From positions 1-46,264 of the forward strand of contig CAKVND010000012.1 in the NCBI GenBank assembly GCA_934777245.1: a stretch of DNA of 46,264 nucleotides, in the 5' to 3' direction. The translations under genes were made by a program, and so were the position numbers. Origin of the DNA: an uncultured Candidatus Melainabacteria bacterium. GTDB lineage: Bacteria > Cyanobacteriota > Vampirovibrionia > Gastranaerophilales > Gastranaerophilaceae. Of the stretch, positions 1-8,736 are shown piece by piece; position 1 is the stretch's first letter; each line of letters opens with the position of its first letter. The notes beneath the pieces were generated by a model, which worked only from the letters and a program-made list of their open reading frames with translations, was not told where the DNA came from and did not search any database.

Positions 1-56
1 AGAAAAGGGGTAGTTTTTACTTCCATAGGGGATTTAATGTATTATGGAATGTAATT

Positions 57-1304
57 TTAGCTTATCTTTCTTACCGTCAAGGTATGAGAAAGTGGAATTC
101 CGCCTTGCACCGCGGGTTTATTGACAACTTGTCCTTTTACGTACATAACCGTTGAACCGCCACCATCTAAGTTCATCGCGTTAACACAGCCAAGCTCTTT
201 CATCAAATTTGCGAGTTCTACAAGCGTTAAGCCAATTGATGCGCCTTCTCTTCCGTCAGCTGTTAACATAATTAGATGATTATCTCTCGTATACCCAATT
301 GCAGTTCTCGGGTTTCTACCACCGATTGAGCCAAGTTTTTGCGCTGTCATATCAACATATATGTCGCCGTTTTTTATCAAATACGGGCCGCCACTTATAA
401 TGTGATTAACATCTTTCCATTCGGGGTTAATTTTAATGTTCAGTTTGTATCTTTTTGCGTCCTTGATACTATTTAAATTTTTTTCTGCTCCAACTATAAC
501 AAATCCGTTCTGAGGTATTCTATTTGCTCCGTATGAAACTCTTATAGCTTTACCATTTTCGACAACTATCTGCATCCCATACTTTGGACAAGGCGGAGAA
601 TACTCGCCCCAATCCGGCGTATAAACGATTGTATGAGTTGACAACATTCTAGGCTGATTGATATTATCAATTTTTAACCCTCCTTTGTTTGTTTCTACTT
701 GAGCTCTAAGTTGAACTCTAGCCATATCAAATCCGTTGTCGAAAATTCCCATAGCCACTCTGTCATAAATTGGGCCTGTGTAAACTTTTTTATTTATCAT
801 CAAAGTTCCTAATGGAACACCCGTTTGAGGTTTGAAGTATCCGCCATTGATTGCAACTATTGCGTTTTCTCTATTTGCGATATTAGAAATTTTTGTTCTT
901 GAAGCCAATTTTTCTGAAGCAATTGCAGGTTCTACAACCAAATCCTCATTTACACCCTTTGACAGTTCAACTATATTAATTCGGACGGGTTTATTATTAT
1001 AGAATCGTATCATTCTGACATGTTTAACGCCTTTCTCAACACTAACTACTTTTGAATTTCTGTATTTATTTGAAATTTCATTCTCGAACGCAACTTCTTG
1101 TTCCTGTTGTCTTTCCTGAATATAATTTAGACTTGGTGAAATTCCTGTTAAATTTTCTACTCGGATATCTTTGGCGGATATTAGTAAATTCTGAGATAGC
1201 ATCAAGCATATAGCAAGACCTATTCCTGCTGCACTCGTTGCAGTCTTTTCCAATTGGGGACGTTGTAATCTGTTTACTAATATCGTATCCATCGCTTTCA
1301 CCAT
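57..1304 (-). CDS. Exported phosphodiester glycosidase family protein (NAGPA/DUF2233-like)
   Basis: The 415-residue product has one hydrophobic N-terminal segment (about residues 24-44, signal peptide or anchor), so it probably acts in the envelope. The C-terminal two thirds look like the phosphodiester glycosidase (NAGPA) domain: AINGGYF near residue 150, GGPYLI, NPRTAIGY, a TADGR segment, and the terminal MNLDGGGSTVMY block. The family hydrolyses sugar-phosphodiester linkages; the substrate here is unknown. The gene lies downstream of ffh on the same strand but has its own promoter about 165 nt upstream. A second in-frame ATG at 1292 is preceded by GGTGA at good spacing and may be the true start. 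Family call is firm; biological role is not. Confidence 0.85.
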   Translation of the reverse strand: MVKAMDTILVNRLQRPQLEKTATSAAGIGLAICLMLSQNLLISAKDIRVENLTGISPSLNYIQERQQEQEVAFENEISNKYRNSKVVSVEKGVKHVRMIRFYNNKPVRINIVELSKGVNEDLVVEPAIASEKLASRTKISNIANRENAIVAINGGYFKPQTGVPLGTLMINKKVYTGPIYDRVAMGIFDNGFDMARVQLRAQVETNKGGLKIDNINQPRMLSTHTIVYTPDWGEYSPPCPKYGMQIVVENGKAIRVSYGANRIPQNGFVIVGAEKNLNSIKDAKRYKLNIKINPEWKDVNHIISGGPYLIKNGDIYVDMTAQKLGSIGGRNPRTAIGYTRDNHLIMLTADGREGASIGLTLVELANLMKELGCVNAMNLDGGGSTVMYVKGQVVNKPAVQGGIPLSHTLTVRKIS

Positions 1305-1760
1305 TTGCTTTTAAGTTACAGGATACCTTTTTTATTTGAGAGTGGTGTGGGGCTATAACACTCTTTCGGGGGTAAATTTCATTACTTGCAGAAAACTTTT
1401 TTAATTTACCATTCCTTTCTCTGTTTTGAAAACAGCTTTGAAAAAATATCTATTCTTTCTACTATTATTATAACATACACTTAATACATTCTCAAGAGGG
1501 TTGCAAGCAAATAATAGTAATACTTTTGGGTGAATTTTAAAAGAGTATAAAATACACTTAATATTTTATTGATACATTGATTGCTTAGTTGCCAACATTC
1601 TCCCCTCGCCCTTGTAGCACCACTGTCCGAAACTCAAAATAATAGTTACAAAAAGCTGAATTGCTTCAGTCCAATCGCCTTCGCAATAACAAGGCTTGAA
1701 ACTACTCGTTGGGCGTCATTGTGAGGTTCGTTAATACCAAAACACTCTGACGAATTAAAC
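1305..1760. other. Intergenic gap between ffh and the glycosidase gene
   Basis: No gene seen. It holds the glycosidase promoter and a leader of about 155 nt. Around 1640-1735 there is a degraded interspersed element containing a GTCATTGTGAGG word and a GCTTCAGTCCAATCG word, related to the GTCATTGCGAGG element at 3823. Confidence 0.5.
1467..1495 (-). promoter_or_regulatory. Sigma-70 type promoter of the glycosidase gene
   Basis: On the minus strand TTGAGA is followed by exactly 17 nt and then a perfect TATAAT. Transcription would begin near 1460, leaving a leader of about 155 nt. Confidence 0.7.
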
Positions 1761-3152
1761 TCACTTAAATCTTCGCATGTTTTTCATCATCTGATGTGCG
1801 CTTAGTTTTGCGCCGGCAGCGCCCATTTTACCCATCATTGAACCCATATTTTTCTTAACGTCAGAAAAACCTTTCATCATTTTGCGCATTTGCTCAAATT
1901 GATTGATAAATACATTCACATCATGCAATGGCAATCCGGAACCTTCTGCAATTCTCTTTTTGCGCGATGAATTCATTAATTCGGGATGCTCACGTTCTTC
2001 AGGTGTCATACTTTGAATAAATACTTCAATTTTTTTAAATTGTTTTTCGCTTTCGTGAGACAATTTTTGTCTGTCGTCTTTTGAAATTTTAAGCCCCGGA
2101 ATCATACCCAAAAGTTGATCCATAGAACCGAACATTTTCATTTGAGACTGCATTTTAAGAAAATCGTTGAAAGAAAATTCCGCTTTCGCCATTTTCTTTT
2201 CCATTTCTTTAGCAGTTTTTTCATCAAAAACTTCTTGAGCGCGTTCTACAAGAGAAACAATGTCGCCCATTCCTAAAATTCTTGTTGCCATTCTCTCCGG
2301 ATAAAAATCTTCAAGCGCATTAAGCTTTTCACCCGTACCTGTTAATTTAATTGGTTTGTGCGTGCAATAAACTACACTTAAAGCTGCACCACCACGAGAA
2401 TCACCGTCTAATTTTGTTAAAACCAAACCGGTTATGCCAAGTTGTGCGTCAAAGTTTTCCGCAACATTTACAGCTTCTTGACCTGTCATAGAATCAATTA
2501 CAAGTAATTTTTCGGCCGGATGAAAAACACGTTCTATCAGCATTAATTCTGCCATCATGTCTGTATCAATTTGCAAACGTCCTGCGGTATCTAAAATAAG
2601 AGTATTGAAACCTTTTTCTTTCGCGTGATTAATCGCGTTTTGGATAATTGTTTGAACATCCTTCGATTCATTTTCAAAATAAACCTCAACTCCGATTTGT
2701 TCGCCTAAAGCTTTCAATTGAGTAATCGCAGCCGGTCTATATACGTCGCACGCAACAAGAAGCGGATTGCGACCTTCTTTTTTTAGTTTAACGGCAAGCT
2801 TTGCAGAAGAAGTTGTTTTACCACTACCTTGAAGTCCCAACATCATTATTAAATTTGGATGACCTGAAAAATCTAACGGTTTTACTTCTTTACCTAATAA
2901 TTCGATTAATTCATCGTGAACAATTTTTACAAGCTGTTGAGATGGATTTACTCCGGTTAAAACACTTTCACCTTCAGCCCTATCTTTGATATTAGAAATA
3001 AAAGCTTTTACAACGCGTAAGTTTACATCTGCTTCTAATAAAGCACGTCTGATTTCGCGCAAAGCCTCTTGCATGTTTTCTTGCGTAAGTTCTTTTTGTC
3101 CTGCAGTTTTTGCAATAATATCTTGTAATTTATCTGATAATGAGTCAAACAT
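1761..3152 (-). CDS. ffh: Signal recognition particle protein Ffh (SRP54)
   Basis: The GTPase binds signal sequences on nascent membrane and secretory proteins and, with 4.5S RNA and FtsY, brings ribosomes to the translocon. The 463-residue length is usual. An N-terminal helical bundle is followed by the GTPase domain with GLQGSGKT (106-113), DVYRPAA (136-142), DTAGR (188-192) and TKLDG (246-250). The C-terminal M domain is methionine-rich, ending in an MMGKMGAAGAKLS/MMKNMRRFK tail. A TACAAT -10-like hexamer lies at 3185-3190 and AAGGA precedes the ATG. No 4.5S RNA gene was seen nearby. Confidence 0.97.
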   Translation of the reverse strand: MFDSLSDKLQDIIAKTAGQKELTQENMQEALREIRRALLEADVNLRVVKAFISNIKDRAEGESVLTGVNPSQQLVKIVHDELIELLGKEVKPLDFSGHPNLIMMLGLQGSGKTTSSAKLAVKLKKEGRNPLLVACDVYRPAAITQLKALGEQIGVEVYFENESKDVQTIIQNAINHAKEKGFNTLILDTAGRLQIDTDMMAELMLIERVFHPAEKLLVIDSMTGQEAVNVAENFDAQLGITGLVLTKLDGDSRGGAALSVVYCTHKPIKLTGTGEKLNALEDFYPERMATRILGMGDIVSLVERAQEVFDEKTAKEMEKKMAKAEFSFNDFLKMQSQMKMFGSMDQLLGMIPGLKISKDDRQKLSHESEKQFKKIEVFIQSMTPEEREHPELMNSSRKKRIAEGSGLPLHDVNVFINQFEQMRKMMKGFSDVKKNMGSMMGKMGAAGAKLSAHQMMKNMRRFK

Positions 3153-3262
3153 TGATATATCCTTAATTAACGATTACAAATGAAATTGTAGCACAAAAAC
3201 AAAAAATACGCCCAAGCTATACTTTTACTATTACTAATAGCTATTTAAACGACAATCGCAGC

Positions 3263-3290
3263 GCGAGCGTTTTTTAGCGAGCGTGAAAGT
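3263..3290. repeat. Left arm of 28-nt perfect inverted repeat
   Basis: Identical on the opposite strand to 3754-3781. It contains two GCGAGCG words separated by TTTTTTA. Confidence 0.85.
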
Positions 3291-3625
3291 ACGGGTTTAC
3301 CCGCTATCTTGGATTATGCGGGCAAGCATAACATTTCAATAACAACAAATCCTTACGGATTTTTCTTGTTATTTTCATGTTATTTGCTCTTACGGGCTTG
3401 CTCGCTTACGCTCGACATCGCCCTACCGAAAATCCGCTACATCCATTTTGTTTAACAACCGTAAGGTTGTAGGAAACAATGCGTTATTTCTTCTTTTTGA
3501 AGGTAAACACTTTTAATTGGTTATACTTACTAGTTTAGAAGTGAAGTAAAAACTTTTTCTTCTTTTATCGCAATAAAGAAGAAAAAGTAAGAGAATTATT
3601 TTGAAATAAAAAAGTTTTTTGAAAT

Positions 3626-3672
3626 GTACTTTTCTTTCTCTTTATTTCGCAACAAAAGAGAAAGAAAAGTAC
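3626..3672. repeat. Perfect 18-bp inverted repeat (hairpin)
   Basis: Arms 3626-3643 and 3655-3672 are exact reverse complements (GTACTTTTCTTTCTCTTT), with an 11-nt loop. A similar but imperfect hairpin sits at 3552-3588, and another CTTTTT/AAAAAG hairpin at 15333-15358. Confidence 0.8.
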
Positions 3673-3753
3673 CAAAAGAAAGAGAAAACACGCAATAGTT
3701 TCCTACGCTCTTACGAGCGTGAATAAAATGGATGATTAGCAGGCAGAGCCTGC

Positions 3754-3781
3754 ACTTTCACGCTCGCTAAAAAACGCTCGC
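3754..3781. repeat. Right arm of 28-nt perfect inverted repeat
   Basis: Reverse complement of 3263-3290; the match extends imperfectly outward into a GC-rich GCGGCGC tail. Confidence 0.85.
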
Positions 3782-3822
3782 GGCGCGAAAGTCCTTCAAT
3801 TTATAAATTTATTTCGAATCCA

Positions 3823-3868
3823 GTCATTGCGAGGAGCGGTAATTTTTTTCTAACGACGAAGCAATCCA
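3823..3868. repeat. GTCATTGCGAGG...GACGAAGCAATCC interspersed element
   Basis: This is the widespread bacterial intergenic element type with a GTCATTGCGAGGAGCG head and a GACGAAGCAATCC tail. A degraded relative lies at about 1640-1735. Confidence 0.55.
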
Positions 3869-3895
3869 TTAAAAATAATCATTTTCAATAAGCTA

Positions 3896-3926
3896 CGAAA
3901 AAGCCCCCTGCATACGCAGGGGGCTT
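3896..3926 (-). terminator. Rho-independent terminator of flagellin gene
   Basis: Perfect AAGCCCCCTG/CAGGGGGCTT stem at 3901-3926 with a 6-nt loop. On the minus strand the stem runs into a T tract, just after the flagellin stop. Confidence 0.9.
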
Positions 3927-3949
3927 CATTCACTATTTAAGAAAAAATC

Positions 3950-5044
3950 TTATATTAAATTCAATGCAATACTTGGAGTTTGGTTAGCTGTCGCAAGTAA
4001 TGTTGCTGTTGATTGTTGCAAGATTTGATACTTAATGTAATTAGAAGATTCTGTTGCAACATCTGCATCCTTGATTGAAGAGTTAGCAGATACAATATTC
4101 TCCTTTTGTACACTTATCGCATCAACAGCTGATTCAACTCTGTTCATGTACGCACCGATTAGAGCTGTTCTTGCAGATACATTTTCGATTGCATCATCAA
4201 CGAATGATAAGAACTCACGAGCAGTTGCATCATCTGTATATACAGCATCACAAATCGCTGTTAAGCAACTCATATTTGCACTTGCTTTTCTATTGTCTTC
4301 CCAATCGTATTTTGTAGTTTTAATTTTTGAATAACGAGCATCGCTGTAATCATACTCTCTACCATCAGCTGATTTATATTTTTTATCACCTTCAATTCTT
4401 GCTTGTAAAGCTGTCGTATCAATTCCATCATTTCTTTCATACCATTTTTGTCCACCATCAGTAGCCCCTTTATGTTTGTTATTAGAATTACCACTCATAA
4501 ATAATGCAGTAATGGTTGTTGATGCAAAAATTGAAGAATCTAAGTTGATAATATTGTTTTTACCGGCATTATTACTTACTTGTAAGTTTACACCGTTTCC
4601 TGATGTTGCAGCAACACTTGTACCGTCTAAAAGTTTAATACCGTTAAAGTCAATAACTGTACATAGACGATTAATTTCTTCCATTCTTTGTTGAACTTCT
4701 GTTTTAATAGCATTCATAGAAGATGTACCGTAAGTACCGTTGGCTGCTTGTTCGGTCAAATCTCTGATACGTTGTAAATAATCACCAACAATATCCAAAA
4801 CACCTTCCGCTGTATCCAATAATGATAAACCCATAGTTGCGTTTGATTCAGCTACATCATAACCTGAAATTTGCGCTTCCATTAAAGTTGATACAGCAGA
4901 TCCTGCTGCGTCGTCAGCACCTGAGTTAATTTTGTAACCTGTTGATAATCTTTCCATTGCCTTGTTCATGCCACTAGTAGCATTTGACAAATTCTTTTGA
5001 GCCGTTAATGAGGCTAAGTTTGTGTTAATAGTGATTGAAGCCAT
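3950..5044 (-). CDS. fliC: Flagellin
   Basis: This is the main filament subunit, exported by the flagellar type III system. The N-terminal D0/D1 region begins MASITINTNLASLTAQKNLS and includes RLSTGYKINSGADDAAG; the C-terminal D0/D1 region includes SSNYIKYQILQQSTATLLA. The middle (about residues 180-270) is a short, charged, Tyr/Lys/Asp-rich variable domain. The start is set at the MASIT methionine because AAGGAGA lies just upstream; an upstream ATG at 5107 would add 21 unrelated residues. The product is then 364 residues. It is monocistronic with a strong terminator. I could not see a clear sigma-28 promoter. Confidence 0.95.
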   Translation of the reverse strand: MASITINTNLASLTAQKNLSNATSGMNKAMERLSTGYKINSGADDAAGSAVSTLMEAQISGYDVAESNATMGLSLLDTAEGVLDIVGDYLQRIRDLTEQAANGTYGTSSMNAIKTEVQQRMEEINRLCTVIDFNGIKLLDGTSVAATSGNGVNLQVSNNAGKNNIINLDSSIFASTTITALFMSGNSNNKHKGATDGGQKWYERNDGIDTTALQARIEGDKKYKSADGREYDYSDARYSKIKTTKYDWEDNRKASANMSCLTAICDAVYTDDATAREFLSFVDDAIENVSARTALIGAYMNRVESAVDAISVQKENIVSANSSIKDADVATESSNYIKYQILQQSTATLLATANQTPSIALNLI

Positions 5045-5270
5045 AACTCGATCTCCTTTTCTTAAATTTTCTTCCTTGAACATCACAAAATTGAACGCCA
5101 AAGCCACGGCGCAATCTTTGTGATAGCCTTTATGAGAAGGTTTTTATTTCCTTCACACTACCATAATAAATGCAGTTCGTTGGTTTTTAAATTCTAAAAT
5201 AGTTTGAACTTTCTATAACTAAAGATGGATTTATAACTCGTAAATATAGGATAATTTATAGTTTTTACAA

Positions 5271-5298
5271 TTGACAAAATCTCAATTAATAATAAAAT
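5271..5298 (+). promoter_or_regulatory. Sigma-70 type promoter upstream of the envelope cluster
   Basis: TTGACA at 5271-5276, 16 nt, then TAAAAT at 5293-5298, upstream of the exported protein gene. Confidence 0.6.
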
Positions 5299-5321
5299 AT
5301 TATAAGGGAGGGATTGTAATT

Positions 5322-6065
5322 ATGAATAAAAAAATTGTTTCATCTTTGATGTTAGTGTCATTATGTTCTTTTAATACAGCTTTTGCGGCGTCTAATTTTA
5401 ATTATCAACAAGCCCAACCACAACCAAGCGGGCAATATTATCAACAACCTATGCAATATTCTGCGAAGCAACCGTTAAAAGGTAGTGTTGTAATGGTTCC
5501 GGCAGGTGCTTGTGTTCCTGCAACATTAACATCACCTTTATCATCTGCTAACACAACAGTAGGGCAAAGTGTAAGTATGTTGCTTGGTTCAGATTATTAT
5601 TATAACAACAAACTTATTGCTCCTGCCGGAAGCACAATTTACGGTACTGTAATTGAAGCTTCCAAAGCTAAAAGAGGAAGCATGAACGGCAAACTTTGTG
5701 TAAGATTTACACAAATATATACACCATACGGGACTCAAATTCCTATTTCTGCTGTGATTAAAACAGATGATTCTTCAGGAGTTCTTGTTGGTGGAACAAA
5801 ACTTGATGTAACAAAAGATTATGCCAAAGACATGGGAGTTGGCGCTGCAACAGGTGCTTTATCAGGTCTCGTATTTGGTGCACTGGCAGGCGGCAGCGTA
5901 GGTAAAGGCGCTGCTCTTGGTACTGCAGTTGGTGCCGGCGGAGGATTGGTTAAATCTGCTTTTGATAAGGGAAATGATGTCGAAATTCCTGCGAATGCAA
6001 CTGTAGACTTGTTGTTAACTCAACCGATTACAACATCGGCATCAAGTTATAGTTACGAAAATTAG
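5322..6065 (+). CDS. Exported glycine-zipper protein with a VirB10/TrbI-like segment
   Basis: The 247-residue product starts with a clear signal peptide (MNKKIVSSLMLVSLCSFNTAFA, cleavage after AFA), then a Gln/Tyr-rich stretch. Residues about 60-150 have the pattern of VirB10/TrbI-like beta domains: VVMVPAGACVPATL, an APAGSTIYGTVIEAS segment, and a TPYGTQIPISAVI segment. A Gly/Ala-rich glycine-zipper-like hydrophobic segment follows (about 175-215), ending with EIPANATVDLLLTQPI. Start chosen at the ATG preceded by AAGGGAGGG; 17 extra upstream residues are possible but lack a ribosome site. It heads the TonB/ExbBD cluster, so an outer-membrane or periplasmic role is likely. The exact function is unknown. 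Confidence 0.7.
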   Translation: MNKKIVSSLMLVSLCSFNTAFAASNFNYQQAQPQPSGQYYQQPMQYSAKQPLKGSVVMVPAGACVPATLTSPLSSANTTVGQSVSMLLGSDYYYNNKLIAPAGSTIYGTVIEASKAKRGSMNGKLCVRFTQIYTPYGTQIPISAVIKTDDSSGVLVGGTKLDVTKDYAKDMGVGAATGALSGLVFGALAGGSVGKGAALGTAVGAGGGLVKSAFDKGNDVEIPANATVDLLLTQPITTSASSYSYEN

Positions 6066-6134
6066 TAAGTAGGTTAATTTAATTTGCCTTCAAACTAATT
6101 ATTCTAAAAAGGTAATATTAGAGAGAAAAATAAA

Positions 6135-7331
6135 GTGTCAATTATTAGTAAAAGAAGTTTTATACTAGACGAGGACGAGGATAATAATGTAGAGCCATAT
6201 ACTCTACCATCCATTGTTACGAGCAAACCCGAAGTAATTCCGTTTAAGAAATCTTTAGCGATTTCTACGGCTTTACATCCCGCAGTTGTTCTATTGATTT
6301 GGTTAATAACGATTGCTTTGGCTTTGATGGGAATCAATTTAAGCTTGTTCAAAAAACCAAACGTTCAATTGAAAAAAGATATTGAGTTTGTTTTGGTTGA
6401 TAAAGAAGCAACGCCGAGAAATCCTAATACAAAAAATCGTTCTGATATGAATTCAAGAAGCGGCGGCATAAATGACCCTAAGCGTAAAGTTTCTATGCCA
6501 TCACCTGCGCCAAAGAAAGCTTCTAAACCGTCAGCAGCGGCACAAAGCGCTAATAAACTTATAAAAAAACAACAACAGCAAGCTCAAAAACAAGCTGTTC
6601 ATCATAAACCACAACCTGTAAAACAACAGCCTAAGGCGCAAGCGCCAAGTAAAAATCAAACGTCAGCGAATAGGCCTTCGACTGCCAAACCGGCACCACC
6701 TACAGCAAGACCAAGTGCAAGACCTGTTTCAGCTCCAACACCTGTTGCGAAACCGTCTTCACCATTTACTGTTCCTGCACCAAAAAGTGCGCCTGTCGGT
6801 AAAACACTTTCAACAGGCCCTGTTGGCGGAACGGGTGCACGTTCCGGCGCTAAATCAGGCGGAAGTACAGGTTCCGGTTCACACGGTAGTGCTTATGCAC
6901 CAAGACCGTCATTATCACCGTCAGCAGGCGGCGGTAGTGGTCAATTATCAAGAGGAACAGGCTCCGGCGGTGGAAGCGGTAATTACGGCAACCCTGGAGG
7001 CGGCGGTGGTGCTCCAGGTATTGATGCCTTAAGAGAACCTGACTTTGGTCCATACATGAGAGAATTGCAACGTAGAATTAAGTTGAATTGGGATCCTCCA
7101 AAAGGAAATGAAAGCAAACGTGTAGTTCTTTTATTCAAGATTGCTAAAGACGGCAGATTGTTATCATGCAGAATTCATAAATCATCCGGCATGCCATCAG
7201 CAGACCAAGCAGCATTAAAAGCAGTAGAATTAACTGCACCGTTCAGACCGTTGCCGGCTGACTTTAAAGGACAAAGCATTGATATTCAGTTTACATTCGA
7301 CTACAACGTATTCAATGCGTCAAGGTATTAA
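6135..7331 (+). CDS. tonB: TonB-like energy transducer
   Basis: TonB carries proton-motive energy from ExbB/ExbD across the periplasm to outer-membrane receptors. The 398-residue protein has a cytoplasmic N terminus, one transmembrane helix (about 45-71), then a Lys/Gln/Pro/Ala-rich and Gly/Ser-rich periplasmic spacer (about 110-300). The C-terminal TonB domain (about 308-395) includes LQRRIKLNWDPP, VLLFKIAKDGRL, SSGMPSADQAALKAV and PFRPLP. The spacer is longer than in E. coli TonB. Translation starts at GTG. The gene is followed by exbB and two exbD genes, which supports the function. TolA-like use is a less likely alternative. Confidence 0.85.
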   Translation: MSIISKRSFILDEDEDNNVEPYTLPSIVTSKPEVIPFKKSLAISTALHPAVVLLIWLITIALALMGINLSLFKKPNVQLKKDIEFVLVDKEATPRNPNTKNRSDMNSRSGGINDPKRKVSMPSPAPKKASKPSAAAQSANKLIKKQQQQAQKQAVHHKPQPVKQQPKAQAPSKNQTSANRPSTAKPAPPTARPSARPVSAPTPVAKPSSPFTVPAPKSAPVGKTLSTGPVGGTGARSGAKSGGSTGSGSHGSAYAPRPSLSPSAGGGSGQLSRGTGSGGGSGNYGNPGGGGGAPGIDALREPDFGPYMRELQRRIKLNWDPPKGNESKRVVLLFKIAKDGRLLSCRIHKSSGMPSADQAALKAVELTAPFRPLPADFKGQSIDIQFTFDYNVFNASRY

Positions 7332-7458
7332 GGGAAGGTTAATAAAACCCTCTCCCTAGCCCTCTCCCAAGGAGAGGGGACAAAAAGAAAATAAATATAG
7401 GTTGGGCATTCTTGCCCAACAACAAAATAAGAAAAATAGAGTAAAAGAGGATATAAAA

Positions 7459-8109
7459 ATGGAACTATTATTACATTCAATTCAATTAGACTGGCCGGTA
7501 TTGTTGCCAATTCTTGTGTGCGCAATTTTGACAGTTGCAGTAGCTATTGATAGAGCTGCTTTTTACAACGCAAACAAAAGAAACGTTATCGAATTTATTC
7601 CAAAATTACAAAAGGAATTGACTAAAAACAACTTGATGGGTGCGCAAAACTTAGCTGTTCAATACGGCGGTATTATTGGTGAAGTTACAGAAGAAGCTGT
7701 AAGAATTTTATCAGAACAAAAGAAAGGCTTTTCACGTTCATTTGATATCGCAGCAGCTCTTGCAACAAGAAAGCTTGAACATAGATTAACAATTCTTGGT
7801 ACAATCGGTGGTGTTGCACCTTTCTTAGGTTTGTTCGGTACAGTTGTTAGAATTTTGTATACATTCCAAGACTTAGCATCGCAAGGTAACCAATCAGCAG
7901 CGGTTGCTATGGGTATCGGTTCGGCATTGATTGCTACTGCATTCGGTTTGGGCGTTGCGATTATTGCAGTTGTTTGCTACAACACTTTCCAATCTACAGT
8001 TAGAAGATTTGAAGACGATTTCCAATTAATTAAGTTATTGTTCTTAAGCTTCGTAGATTCAGAAGAAGAAAATCAGTTGAAGTCACAATCTAATAGTGTG
8101 GCATTATAA
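7459..8109 (+). CDS. exbB: MotA/TolQ/ExbB family proton channel protein
   Basis: ExbB forms the inner-membrane proton channel with ExbD and energises TonB. The 216-residue product has an N-terminal transmembrane helix (about 12-30) and the conserved GGVAPFLGLFGTVVRI and ATAFGLGVAIIAVVCYN helices typical of the family. The start at 7459 is preceded by AGAGGA; an upstream ATG at 7402 would add 19 polar residues and lies in a repeat-like stretch. It sits between tonB and the exbD pair. TolQ cannot be excluded by sequence alone, but the TonB gene next to it favours ExbB. Confidence 0.9.
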   Translation: MELLLHSIQLDWPVLLPILVCAILTVAVAIDRAAFYNANKRNVIEFIPKLQKELTKNNLMGAQNLAVQYGGIIGEVTEEAVRILSEQKKGFSRSFDIAAALATRKLEHRLTILGTIGGVAPFLGLFGTVVRILYTFQDLASQGNQSAAVAMGIGSALIATAFGLGVAIIAVVCYNTFQSTVRRFEDDFQLIKLLFLSFVDSEEENQLKSQSNSVAL

Positions 8110-8110
8110 A

Positions 8111-8202
8111 AAGTCGTTAAGAAGGATGTCGTTAAGACATTAAGTTCATTATAGATTTTATACGAACTTAGCGACTTAATGACTTAAAGGCTTAACGACC
8201 TT
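8111..8202. repeat. Long nested hairpin between exbB and exbD
   Basis: GTCGTTAAG words on the left pair with CTTAACGAC and GCGACTTAATGACTTAA words on the right; the inner AAGTTC/GAACTT pair closes the loop. It fills nearly the whole exbB-exbD gap and would form in the mRNA. Confidence 0.7.
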
Positions 8203-8217
8203 AAAAAAGGAAAATCT

Positions 8218-8736
8218 ATGGCTATAAAATCAGGGAAAAAAGCATTATTTACAGAAATCAACATTACACCGCTAACGGATATTTTCTTGGTGTTATTGAT
8301 TATCATGATGGTTGTTGCGCCTACGTTTCAATCAGTTGATAATTCAATAAGCGTACCGGAAGTTAATAGCGGAACGTCGATTGAGCAGGGTAAAATTACC
8401 GTTGCTGTTACAAAAGACGGTACAATTTATGTTGATTCAAAACGTTCTTCAATTGGAATGTTGACTACAGATTTAGAGAATGCAAAAGGTGATAATGAAA
8501 ATCCTGAAGTAGTTGTTAAAGCTGACGAAAAGGCTAAAAGTTCAATTATTATGGACATTATGGATGCAGCACAAGATGCACATTATAAAAAACTTATTGT
8601 AGCCGGTGAACCTTTGAACAAAAAAGAACAACAAAAGTTGGAAGAAAGCACTTCAAATTACACTTCCAATAATGTAATGAATGAAGCAACAACACCTTTG
8701 CCTACTGATAATCAGTATGAGAATTGGAGTGAATAA
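8218..8736 (+). CDS. exbD: ExbD/TolR family biopolymer transport protein (first copy)
   Basis: ExbD is the proton-channel partner of ExbB. The 172-residue product has a short cytoplasmic N terminus, then EINITPLTDIFLVLLIIMMV, the single transmembrane helix with the essential Asp, and a periplasmic ExbD domain (about 45-140). It has a Ser/Asn-rich C-terminal extension (about 143-172) that the second copy lacks. The stop overlaps the start of the next exbD by one base (TAATG), so the two are translationally coupled. Confidence 0.9.
   Translation: MAIKSGKKALFTEINITPLTDIFLVLLIIMMVVAPTFQSVDNSISVPEVNSGTSIEQGKITVAVTKDGTIYVDSKRSSIGMLTTDLENAKGDNENPEVVVKADEKAKSSIIMDIMDAAQDAHYKKLIVAGEPLNKKEQQKLEESTSNYTSNNVMNEATTPLPTDNQYENWSE

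Larger units (their letters stand above)
3153..3949. repeat. Repeat-rich intergenic gap between ffh and flagellin
   Basis: About 800 nt with no convincing gene. It is built from inverted repeats: a 28-nt perfect inverted pair at 3263-3290 and 3754-3781 (GCGAGCG direct words around a T-run); a long nested hairpin at 3328-3383; an A/T hairpin at 3552-3588; and a perfect 18-bp inverted repeat with 11-nt loop at 3626-3672. The flanks of the outer pair also share a degenerate GTAGGAAAC-A-TGCGT block in opposite orientation (about 3470 and 3692), so the gap looks like two diverged inverted copies of one element. Confidence 0.75.

Noticed and set aside
5045..5107. Upstream extension of flagellin by 21 residues
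   Set aside because: Flagellins start at the MASITINTN-type methionine, and AAGGAGA sits exactly before it.
5108..5270. Sigma-28 or sigma-54 promoter for flagellin
   Set aside because: I found no TAAA-N15-GCCGATAA-like or TGGCAC-N5-TTGC-like pair; only weak AT-rich candidates.
6715..7053. Overlapping open frames on both strands inside tonB
   Set aside because: They arise from the low-complexity Pro/Gly-rich repeat codons of tonB; no start signals or family resemblance.
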